Notes under the pieces: generated by a model | What the model was told of the DNA's origin: nothing | Databases searched by the model: none | What the model saw: the letters and a program-made list of their open reading frames with translations, nothing else | Program-made: the position numbers and the translations under genes | Assembly (NCBI GenBank): GCA_009928265.1 | Contig: RFPR01000135.1 | Coordinates: forward strand, 1-5,640 | DNA length: 5,640 bases | DNA from: Pseudomonadota bacterium | GTDB lineage: Bacteria; Verrucomicrobiota; Verrucomicrobiia; Chthoniobacterales; UBA6821 | Direction: 5' to 3' | Part shown: positions 1-4,703 of the stretch, one piece after another | Layout of the letters: each line of letters starts with the position of its first letter | How positions within the stretch are numbered: the stretch's first letter is position 1

Positions 1-468
1 ACCGTTGCTGGGGGATTACAGGGGCTTGCCGACCGCTACGGAATGTTTGCCCATGCCTCGGGATTTTTTTCCGCGCAGGGCGACGCGCAGGCCGTGGAAT
101 TTGTCCTCCGCAACACCACCTCGGGAGTCACGCCCGCCGTGCTTTACCTTGATGGAACCTCCGCCAACCGCCTCACCATCCGAACCGACACCCAGCTTTC
201 GGGAATCTGCACGATTTCCGGCATCAAATCGGACGGCTCGGAACTCGCCCTGTTCCAGCGGTCCCTCGTCATCAAAAACATCGGGGGAACCACCACCCTC
301 GTCCATGTCTCGACCATTTCCACCGATCACAAGGACGATGCGGCGTGGGCCCTTGCGATCACCGCCGACAACGCCAACAGCGCGTTGCAAATCCAATGTA
401 CCGGGAACACCGGGGACGATGTGCGGTGGGTGGCGGTTTTGCGTGGACTTGAAATCGCCATCGGCTAG
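1..468 (+). CDS. Phage appendage (tail-fibre-like) protein, C-terminal part, 5' end outside window
   Basis: The frame is open from base 1 to the TAG at 466-468, giving 155 residues, so the gene starts upstream of the window. An ATG at 43 exists, but the coherent domain begins before it. Seen: a beta-rich chain with GDAQ at residues 27-30, followed by a VLRN stretch, an LDG turn near 56-58, alternating hydrophobic strands, an AAW segment, an ITADN segment and a final RWVAVL strand. This order (GDAQ, VLRN, LDG, AAW, TADN, WVA) matches a C-terminal domain I know from many phage tail-fibre or appendage proteins, often annotated only as hypothetical. Such domains sit at the exposed end of an appendage. 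The receptor-facing role is inference. The sulfotransferase gene follows after 9 bases. I am confident of the phage domain and less so of the exact structural part. Confidence 0.75.
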   Translation, partial: TVAGGLQGLADRYGMFAHASGFFSAQGDAQAVEFVLRNTTSGVTPAVLYLDGTSANRLTIRTDTQLSGICTISGIKSDGSELALFQRSLVIKNIGGTTTLVHVSTISTDHKDDAAWALAITADNANSALQIQCTGNTGDDVRWVAVLRGLEIAIG

Positions 469-477
469 TCCGAAGGC

Positions 478-1278
478 ATGGCGAAAACCTTTCACTTTAT
501 TTCCGGGTTGCCCCGATCCGGCTCCACCCTCCTCTGCAACATCCTAGCCCAGAATCCGGCTCTCCATGTTTCCAAGGCGACCTCCGGGTTGCACGATGTC
601 CTTTTCGGGGTCCGCAACCAATGGGATCGCCTGATCGAACATCAGGCGGAAGGGGTGGACTATGACAGGCTCAAGCGGGTTCTCCGTGCAGTATTCGAGA
701 GCTATTATGATACCGATAAAAACATCATCATCGACAAGGGGCGGGGATGGTTGTCCCTGATCGAGATGACGGAGTTCGCCCTCGGTTGCGAAATCAAAAT
801 CCTCTCCCCCGTGCGGGACTTGGCGGAGATTTTGGCGAGCTTTGAAAAGTTGTGGCGCAAGACCACCGGGAAATCCCAATGGAATTTCGAGTCCAACGAC
901 TATATGCTTTCGCAAACCGTGGCCGGACGATGCGAAATCTGGTCGCGCCGGGACCAGCCCGTCGGGCTTGCCTACAACCGGGTCAACGATGCGATTTCCC
1001 GGGGTCATGCCGGGAAGATCAAATTCATCGAGTTCGATGATCTAACCTCAAGTCCAAGTAGCGTGTTGTCAGATGTTTACAGATTTTTGGATATGGATTA
1101 TTTTCCGCACGACTTTTCCAATATTGCCCAATATACTCGCGAGGACGACGAAAATGTCCACCGGATCGGGGGGTTGCACTCGATCAGGCCCAAGGTAGCA
1201 CCCGTGCCGAAGTCGGCCCGGGCGGTATTAGGGTCGGTGGCGGAAAAATACCGCAACCTAGAAACTTGGAGAAAATAA
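478..1278 (+). CDS. Sulfotransferase (PAPS-dependent, phage-type)
   Basis: A 266-residue protein. Seen: the 5'-phosphosulfate-binding loop GLPRSGST at residues 10-17 right after the first beta strand, an IIIDKGRGW segment at 83-91, and a 3'-phosphate-binding region PVRDLAEILASF at 111-122 with Arg113 and Ser121 as the usual contact residues. An IRPKV segment (236-240) near the C terminus is also typical of this group. Known of the family: it transfers sulfate from 3'-phosphoadenylyl sulfate to a hydroxyl or amine acceptor in the cytoplasm, and close relatives occur in cyanophages and other aquatic phages beside fibre genes. The acceptor is unknown. Modification of a virion appendage or of host surface glycans is inference from position. 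The length is normal and no key residue is missing. Bases 1021-1140 are much AT-richer than the rest. The start at 478 is 9 bases after the upstream stop, with only a weak, very close AAGG upstream, so translational coupling is likely. Confidence 0.93.
   Translation: MAKTFHFISGLPRSGSTLLCNILAQNPALHVSKATSGLHDVLFGVRNQWDRLIEHQAEGVDYDRLKRVLRAVFESYYDTDKNIIIDKGRGWLSLIEMTEFALGCEIKILSPVRDLAEILASFEKLWRKTTGKSQWNFESNDYMLSQTVAGRCEIWSRRDQPVGLAYNRVNDAISRGHAGKIKFIEFDDLTSSPSSVLSDVYRFLDMDYFPHDFSNIAQYTREDDENVHRIGGLHSIRPKVAPVPKSARAVLGSVAEKYRNLETWRK
1268..1272 (+). promoter_or_regulatory. Ribosome binding site of the 78-residue protein
   Basis: GGAGA lies 7 bases upstream of the ATG at 1280, inside the last codons of the sulfotransferase gene. 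It is one of the clearest Shine-Dalgarno matches in the window and supports the start at 1280. Confidence 0.6.
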
Positions 1279-1279
1279 A

Positions 1280-1516
1280 ATGGAAGTGAAGCTGGAAAAC
1301 AAGAAAACGGTCGTGATTGCCCCGGCGGTCACGAAGGAACTGGAAAAGGTCACCATCGTTCGGATCGTTGACCTCCCGGTCGAGAAAAAGGTGCGGGCGT
1401 TCGTGCGCGAGCTTGGCCGTCCCATCGAACTGCCGACCCTCTCGGACGAAAATTACGGCGATTGGAACGACAAGAAGGTCGCCGACGCCGTAAAGTCAGA
1501 GTTGGCAAAACTCTAA
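1280..1516 (+). CDS. Small phage protein downstream of fibre genes, function unknown
   Basis: A 78-residue charged protein starting one base after the sulfotransferase stop, behind a good GGAGA site. Seen: an N-terminal Lys/Glu-rich stretch, a strand around TIVRIVDLP (25-33), a KKVRAFV segment, then PIELP followed by an NYGDWNDKKV segment and a charged C-terminal helix. The pattern, a VRAF-type strand, a short strand, an aromatic/Gly turn, then W-(N/T)-D and a helix, resembles small proteins I have seen encoded beside tail or fibre genes in many phages. None has a function I can name. No signal peptide or membrane segment is visible. A structural or assembly-helper role next to the appendage gene is only an inference from position. 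Confidence 0.75.
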   Translation: MEVKLENKKTVVIAPAVTKELEKVTIVRIVDLPVEKKVRAFVRELGRPIELPTLSDENYGDWNDKKVADAVKSELAKL

Positions 1517-1520
1517 AATC

Positions 1521-2252
1521 ATGGCCGAGGGCGACCTACTCTTGGCGGGCATCGCGTCCGCCATGCTGAAAAACGCCCGTCCCGCGACCAGCGGGACGCC
1601 GACGGCGGGTTCGAGCCCCGCCACGGCGACATTCACCCCGGAACAGATCGACCAGTTGGCCGGGGCGTTGGGCGATGCGGTGGGGAGGATCGAGATTCCC
1701 CCGGCGCAGGTCAGCTTCCCGCCGAACCTGCAACTCGCCTTTTCCGACGCCGAGCTTGCCCGGATCGCGCAGGCGATTGCGGGTGCGTCGTCCACCCAGA
1801 CAAAGCTGATTGAAACCCGGGTTCTCACCGCAGACTTTGATGGCTCGATTCTGACCAACTCTATTTTCCCCACCCTTCAGCGGGTCACTTCGTACCAATT
1901 TGTGCAAGATTACTACATGATCGCCTCGACTCTTTCCTCCTCAATCGTCAATGTCGGTCCCGATGTGGCGGGGTTCTTCTTTGGGAGAGATTTGGGGGAA
2001 TTCGTGGACATCGGCCAGCAGTCCGATACCCAGACCGCCAGCGACATTTTCATCTCCCAGATCACCCATCAAAATTCCACGCTCACTACGATTGCCCCGC
2101 TTTCAAGGACAAACACCATAGCCTTTGGGGGCGACAATGTGTTTGTCCCCGTGCAGGCGGGGACAAGGCTTGCGTTATATGCCTGCGGAACCCCGGGGAA
2201 CGCTGGATATCTTTATACGGCAACCGTCCACCTTCACCTCATCGCAAAATAA
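1521..2252 (+). CDS. Probable virion structural protein, helix-linker-beta architecture (paralogue of the gene at 3033)
   Basis: A 243-residue protein starting 4 bases after the upstream TAA, with no clear ribosome site, so probably coupled. Seen: a short hydrophobic N-terminal helix (6-17), an Ala/Thr/Pro/Ser-rich linker (20-40), and two similar short amphipathic helices, FTPEQIDQLAGAL (38-50) and FSDAELARIAQAI (74-86), separated by a Pro-rich strand region. A beta-rich C-terminal domain spans about 100-243. The last 45 residues match the gene at 3033 closely: a TIA motif (199-201), then exactly 16 residues to an RL pair, Tyr220, Cys222 and a YTxT motif (232-235). An anchoring N terminus, a flexible linker and a beta head would suit a capsid fibre or spike. 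That role is inference, and I do not recognise a named family. Two strong inverted repeats lie in the linker-coding DNA at 1578-1622. Confidence 0.8.
   Translation: MAEGDLLLAGIASAMLKNARPATSGTPTAGSSPATATFTPEQIDQLAGALGDAVGRIEIPPAQVSFPPNLQLAFSDAELARIAQAIAGASSTQTKLIETRVLTADFDGSILTNSIFPTLQRVTSYQFVQDYYMIASTLSSSIVNVGPDVAGFFFGRDLGEFVDIGQQSDTQTASDIFISQITHQNSTLTTIAPLSRTNTIAFGGDNVFVPVQAGTRLALYACGTPGNAGYLYTATVHLHLIAK
1578..1598. other. Perfect 8-bp inverted repeat inside the linker-coding region
   Basis: The arm CGTCCCGC (1578-1585) is the exact reverse complement of GCGGGACG (1591-1598), with the 5-base loop GACCA between them. It is all G/C except one pair and lies 57-77 bases into the gene starting at 1521. 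No T-tract follows, so it is not a rho-independent terminator. In a GC-rich window of this size one such stem can arise by chance. Confidence 0.4.
1604..1622. other. Second stem-loop, resembling a tRNA T-arm
   Basis: GGCGGG (1604-1609) pairs exactly with CCCGCC (1617-1622) around the 7-base loop TTCGAGC, which fits the TTCRANY consensus of tRNA T-loops. It begins five bases after the hairpin at 1578-1598. The flanks do not form an acceptor stem and no CCA follows, so this is not a tRNA gene. It may be coincidental coding sequence for the Gly/Ser/Pro/Ala linker, or the trace of a tRNA 3' end. Confidence 0.35.
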
Positions 2253-3019
2253 TGGCGAAAATCAGCGGACCGGGTGGCGGGGAAACCGAGTTTTTCCAGA
2301 TCACGGAACTTCAGCAGGCTTTTGAAAAAGAGCTAAAAACCGGGGAGAAAATCGCCGTGATACCCGGGGTAAAGGAGGCATCGTTTTTACGGGAGGCCCC
2401 GATCCGTTCCGAACTCCAAAAACAATGGGAAAACTTCAAGGACAGGGTACTGAATCCCCCGGTTCCGCCCCAGCCGGAGGTTCCGAGGCCGATATGTCCG
2501 GCGGTTTTTTTCAACGCCAATTCCTCCTTTGACCTTTCGGTGGCAACCGGGTCAGGGTTCAACCCGGCAAGCACCCCGATCCTGATTGCGGAATGGGTCT
2601 GGAATCTTCCCACCAGTCTTGGGGGTTTGCCTTACTTTTCCGGCACTTTCACCAGCCCCGGGACATGGAACGGGGCAAATTTCACATTCCCAAGCATGAC
2701 CATCAATGCCCCTCTTTTTGCTCCGGCTCCCGGCTATGTCACGCAGGTCATTCCCAACGCCCTGACCGTGAACCTCAAAATCAAAGATGTGGTCACGGTT
2801 GCGGGGTTCGCCGGGATCGCCGGGATCACCCTTTCCGAGTCTTGGCCCAACTACTTCACGCAGGCTTTCAACTGCGCCAACATTCCCGACACGATCGGTC
2901 CTCAGGAGTTGCTTCTTTGCACCCTTTCCGCCGATGTGCAGGAGTGGTACTATACCGCGAACCCCAATCCATGCACCCGCCAGTTCATAAACTTCGCCTT
3001 TACAAATAACTACCCCTAA
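2252..3019 (+). CDS. Probable virion structural protein with N-terminal helix, proline hinge and beta C-terminal domain
   Basis: A 255-residue protein whose ATG shares one base with the stop of the previous gene (TAATG), which indicates translational coupling. There is no separate ribosome site. Seen: a charged, mostly helical N-terminal region (11-66), a proline-rich hinge with NPPVPPQPEVPRP at 68-80, and a beta-rich remainder full of Asn, Thr, Phe and Pro, with Cys residues at 82 and in the last third. No membrane segment or signal peptide is seen. A helical foot, proline hinge and beta body are common in spike, fibre and vertex proteins, but I do not recognise a family and call it structural from layout and neighbours. 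An in-frame 9-bp tandem repeat at 2810-2827 duplicates Ala-Gly-Ile. Confidence 0.78.
   Translation: MAKISGPGGGETEFFQITELQQAFEKELKTGEKIAVIPGVKEASFLREAPIRSELQKQWENFKDRVLNPPVPPQPEVPRPICPAVFFNANSSFDLSVATGSGFNPASTPILIAEWVWNLPTSLGGLPYFSGTFTSPGTWNGANFTFPSMTINAPLFAPAPGYVTQVIPNALTVNLKIKDVVTVAGFAGIAGITLSESWPNYFTQAFNCANIPDTIGPQELLLCTLSADVQEWYYTANPNPCTRQFINFAFTNNYP
2810..2827 (+). repeat. 9-bp tandem duplication, two copies, in frame
   Basis: GCCGGGATC occurs twice head to tail (2810-2818 and 2819-2827), encoding Ala-Gly-Ile twice. It keeps the reading frame, unlike the 7-bp duplication at 3120-3133. Confidence 0.75.
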
Positions 3020-3032
3020 TTACATAAACCCC

Positions 3033-3525
3033 ATGAGCTTCGACAAATTCATCCAAACCCGCACCATCGCCCGGGCCGTCTCGCTCCCGGCAGTTCCCTT
3101 CCCAACCTACAATCTCGACTCCTTCATCCTTCATCGACTTCGAGGCGGACGGCTATCTGGTCGGGGTGCATTTCATGGTCACGCACAATGTCGCCACGCT
3201 GGGAGCCGGGGCCATCGACCCCGCCCAGCCCGCCGGGGCCATCGTCGCCAAGGTGTCCGGGGATGCCCTGACCATCCCAGAGGGAGGCAGTTTCACCAAT
3301 TATTCCGGGGCGCAGGTCCTCGTTTCCCACCTTGCGTTGCCGGACACCGACGGGACCAACAACGCCGAATCCAACTCCCGGCAGACGACCATCGCCTACG
3401 ATGCGGATTCCAAGAGGATCACGATCAAATCCAACGACCGTCTCGGGGTCTATCTATGCTCCAACGCCCTCGCCTCCAACCTCAATTTCAGCTACACGCT
3501 CACCTCTTACTTTGTGCGATCCTAG
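3033..3525 (+). CDS. Probable virion structural protein (fibre/spike-like), disrupted by a +7 frameshift
   Basis: Starts at the ATG at 3033, 13 bases after the previous stop, without a clear ribosome site. The first 32 codons read a plausible protein (MSFDKFIQ..., ...TYNLDSFI). A perfect 7-bp duplication then shifts the coherent frame by +1, and the rest (IDFEADGYLVGV onward) runs to the TAG at 3523. Removing one copy gives exactly 162 codons including the stop, 161 residues, with a smooth join DSFIDFEADG. The C terminus matches the gene at 1521: TIA, 16 residues, RL, Tyr-x-Cys, YTxT. As written, frame 3033 continues openly to 3821, but its translation from about 3136 to 3455 is Arg/His/Gly-rich out-of-frame sequence. 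An alternative is a shorter gene starting at the GTG at 3166 or the ATG at 3175, which would lose the N terminus. Whether the shift is real, phase-variable, or a sequencing or assembly error cannot be told from here. Confidence 0.75.
3120..3133 (+). repeat. 7-bp perfect tandem duplication causing a frameshift
   Basis: TCCTTCA is present twice in a row (3120-3126 and 3127-3133) and is followed by TC. The frame from 3033 reads Ser-Phe-Ile then goes out of register, while the second copy reads Ser-Phe-Ile-Asp in the next frame. Deleting one copy joins the two halves of the gene. Confidence 0.9.
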
Positions 3526-3821
3526 TTGGGTGTAGCACCCCTTCGGGGAACTACGATCTCGGACAGGCGGACGCCCAAATCGGCGGGCTGATTTCCGAAA
3601 ACCCCAAACTCAAGGATGAGTTGGAGCAGATTCGGAAAAACATCCGGCAGGCGGAAAAGGCCATCCAAGAAAAGGAGGCCACCATCGACAATCTCTCCAA
3701 GGCCGTGACCCGGGCGCAGGAAAAGGCCGACTCCCGGCTGGGGACGATTTGGAAGTTGACTTCGGGGCTCCTCGGAATACTTCTTGCGGTTGGAGCATAC
3801 CTAGCGTGGAAACTCAAGTAA
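3456..3821 (+). CDS. Putative unimolecular spanin (lipoprotein with C-terminal membrane helix)
   Basis: A 121-residue protein. Seen: a basic N-terminal region (Arg4, Arg6), a hydrophobic run at 17-25 and a lipobox LVGC with Cys26 as the predicted lipidated residue, so the mature chain starts CSTPSG. A charged heptad-like coiled coil follows from about 50 to 93, then a membrane helix at about 101-118 with a short WKLK end. A lipid anchor at one end and an inner-membrane helix at the other is the defining layout of phage u-spanins, such as T1 gp11, which join inner and outer membrane in the last lysis step. T1 gp11 has a similar length. The ATG at 3456 lies 70 bases inside the upstream gene, with a weak CGGGGT site 6-7 bases before it, and is the only good start ahead of the signal. 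No endolysin is in the window, so the lysis role rests on architecture. The alternative is a virion membrane lipoprotein. Confidence 0.72.
   Translation: MLQRPRLQPQFQLHAHLLLCAILVGCSTPSGNYDLGQADAQIGGLISENPKLKDELEQIRKNIRQAEKAIQEKEATIDNLSKAVTRAQEKADSRLGTIWKLTSGLLGILLAVGAYLAWKLK
3792..3795 (+). promoter_or_regulatory. Ribosome binding site supporting the GTG start at 3806
   Basis: GGAG lies 10 bases upstream of the GTG at 3806, within the end of the spanin-like gene. It favours this start over the TTG at 3749 in the same frame, which would overlap the upstream gene by 73 bases. Confidence 0.5.
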
Positions 3822-4042
3822 CTAACTCCCACACGGCCAGCGACATAGGACGAACCGTCCTATCGCTCGGCTCGATCATGGCCGTGGTTTTTGCCTTCTG
3901 GCAGATGCAAAATTCCGTGCGCGAGGAAATCCGCCCGGAACTGACGGAACTTCGGAGGGATGTGCGATCCATCGAGGAAAAGGTGAACCAGCTTATCGGG
4001 CAACAGGATGCCTTGGCCCGGAGACTCGGATCGGGAAAATAA
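3806..4042 (+). CDS. Small membrane protein with cytoplasmic or periplasmic coiled coil
   Basis: A 78-residue protein from the GTG at 3806, overlapping the spanin-like gene by 16 bases. Seen: a polar N terminus, one membrane helix at about 17-34 (TVLSLGSIMAVVFAFWQM), then a strongly charged heptad-type helix from about 38 to 74. The ATG at 3878 would cut the membrane helix in half, so it is unlikely. Single-helix plus coiled-coil proteins occur in lysis cassettes, as inner-membrane spanin subunits or holin-like/XhlA-like partners, and in membrane-bearing virions. With a u-spanin-like gene next door, a second spanin subunit would be redundant, so a holin or accessory role is the better guess. 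Orientation is unclear because charges flank both sides. No family is recognised. Confidence 0.68.
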   Translation: METQVTNSHTASDIGRTVLSLGSIMAVVFAFWQMQNSVREEIRPELTELRRDVRSIEEKVNQLIGQQDALARRLGSGK

Positions 4043-4043
4043 G

Positions 4044-4181
4044 ATGCCTCCCTACGATCCGAACGCACCCCTGACTTGGGAACGAGTCATCACCGCCGGA
4101 CTGATCGGGGCAGTCATCGGGGTCGTGGCGTTGCTGGCAAACCATCATATCCCGAAACTGACCAATGGGGGGAACAAGTAA
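4044..4181 (+). CDS. 45-residue single-pass membrane protein
   Basis: A very short gene, ATG at 4044 to the TAA at 4179-4181, one base after the previous stop. A GGGA site sits 7 bases before the start. Seen: a polar N terminus beginning MPPYDPNAP, a membrane helix at about 15-32 rich in Gly, Val, Ile and Ala (contains GLIGAVIGVVALLA), and a basic end HHIPKL...GGNK. Its stop overlaps the next start (TAATG). Size and layout would suit a small holin, a pinholin or a virion membrane peptide, but nothing in the sequence decides between these. I am fairly sure it is translated because of the spacing at both ends. Confidence 0.65.
   Translation: MPPYDPNAPLTWERVITAGLIGAVIGVVALLANHHIPKLTNGGNK
4167..4174 (+). 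promoter_or_regulatory. Purine-rich ribosome site before the ATG at 4181
   Basis: GGGGGGAA, six bases before the ATG at 4181, decides this start over the in-frame upstream ATG at 4076. The added 35 residues from 4076 are Arg/Gly/His-rich and overlap the 45-residue gene. Confidence 0.45.
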
Positions 4182-4702
4182 TGGCTCGCAAGAAATCCCG
4201 CTCCTTGGAATCACAAGCCAAGTCCTACGCCCGCAAGGGGTATTCCGCCGCCAAGAAAGCCCTTGCGGGTGTCGGGACAACGGAACTCATTTCCCTTTTG
4301 CCGTGGATCGCCGGGGGAATTGCGGTTTGGTGGGCTTACACGAAACTCGCCGGGGGACAGGCGGGATTTGATCTTGTCGAGGGCGGGAATGTCACGCTCC
4401 CCCCGAACCTGCCCCGACCCGACTATGTCTATGCCGACATCGCCGACCGCCAGTATAATGCGATGAATATGTGGTTCACGGACGAGGAAAGTTTGTTCGC
4501 CGCGCTTGAAGGGCTGAACAAACAGGAATTGATCGCCGTCGCATCCAAGTTCGGAAAGCGTGCCTCGACGATCAGCTTGTTCCCCGGAACGCAACAATCA
4601 ATTTCCTTCCCAAGAAGCCTGACCGAGTGGTACGATTCGGAACTCTCCGGGTCCGACCGGGATCGCATGAAGGCGATTTGGTTCGGGACGGGGTTGTATT
4701 AA
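4181..4702 (+). CDS. Membrane protein with basic N terminus and annexin-repeat-like C-terminal domain
   Basis: A 173-residue protein, start coupled to the previous stop (TAATG). Seen: a strongly basic N terminus (about ten Lys/Arg in residues 3-26), a membrane helix at about 35-53 (contains PWIAGGIAVWWAY), a Pro-rich stretch (73-81), then a helical domain at 97-167. That domain carries FTDEESLFAALEGL near its start and LTEWYDSELSG near its end, with an ELIAVASKFGKR helix between. Annexin repeats follow the same order: a TDE motif after the first loop, a helix ending in a Tyr/Phe-Gly element, then an L-x-x-L-x-SELSG helix. Annexins bind membranes through Ca2+ in a GxGT loop. Here MWFT replaces it, so canonical Ca2+ binding is not expected. 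Only one repeat is present, while eukaryotic annexins have four or more. A lysis, membrane or virion-membrane role is inference. Confidence 0.75.
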   Translation: MARKKSRSLESQAKSYARKGYSAAKKALAGVGTTELISLLPWIAGGIAVWWAYTKLAGGQAGFDLVEGGNVTLPPNLPRPDYVYADIADRQYNAMNMWFTDEESLFAALEGLNKQELIAVASKFGKRASTISLFPGTQQSISFPRSLTEWYDSELSGSDRDRMKAIWFGTGLY

Positions 4703-4703
4703 A

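Noticed and set aside
16..495. Minus-strand frames opposite the appendage gene, and similar ones at 544-1008, 1536-1907, 2311-2613, 4211-4597 and 4962-5252
   Set aside because: All lie opposite strong + strand genes, have Arg/Gly-biased shadow composition and show no motif or ribosome site.
5..547. A 180-residue reading frame across the appendage gene and into the sulfotransferase
   Set aside because: Its translation is Pro/Ser/Arg-rich and it overlaps two well supported genes in another frame, so it is a GC-rich shadow frame.
1556..1628. A tRNA gene around the T-arm-like hairpin
   Set aside because: No matching acceptor stem, D-arm or CCA end could be found, and the stretch is an uninterrupted part of a coding frame.
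3538..3548. CCCCTTCGGGG hairpin with a UUCG loop as a terminator
   Set aside because: The stem is only 3-4 bp, no T-tract follows, and it lies within the codons of the spanin-like gene.
3749..3805. TTG start at 3749 for the 78-residue membrane protein
   Set aside because: It would add 19 residues overlapping the upstream gene, and the GTG at 3806 has a GGAG site at a usable distance.
3033..3821. A single 262-residue gene covering the whole span
   Set aside because: The middle third in this frame is Arg/His/Gly/Pro-rich low-quality sequence, while the neighbouring frame gives a coherent beta-rich protein matching the paralogue at 1521. The continuity is best explained by the 7-bp duplication plus the nested spanin-like gene.
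4076..4180. A 35-residue N-terminal extension of the annexin-like membrane protein from the ATG at 4076
   Set aside because: The extension is out-of-frame-type sequence overlapping the 45-residue membrane gene. The ATG at 4181 has a purine-rich site and a TAATG junction like that at 2252.
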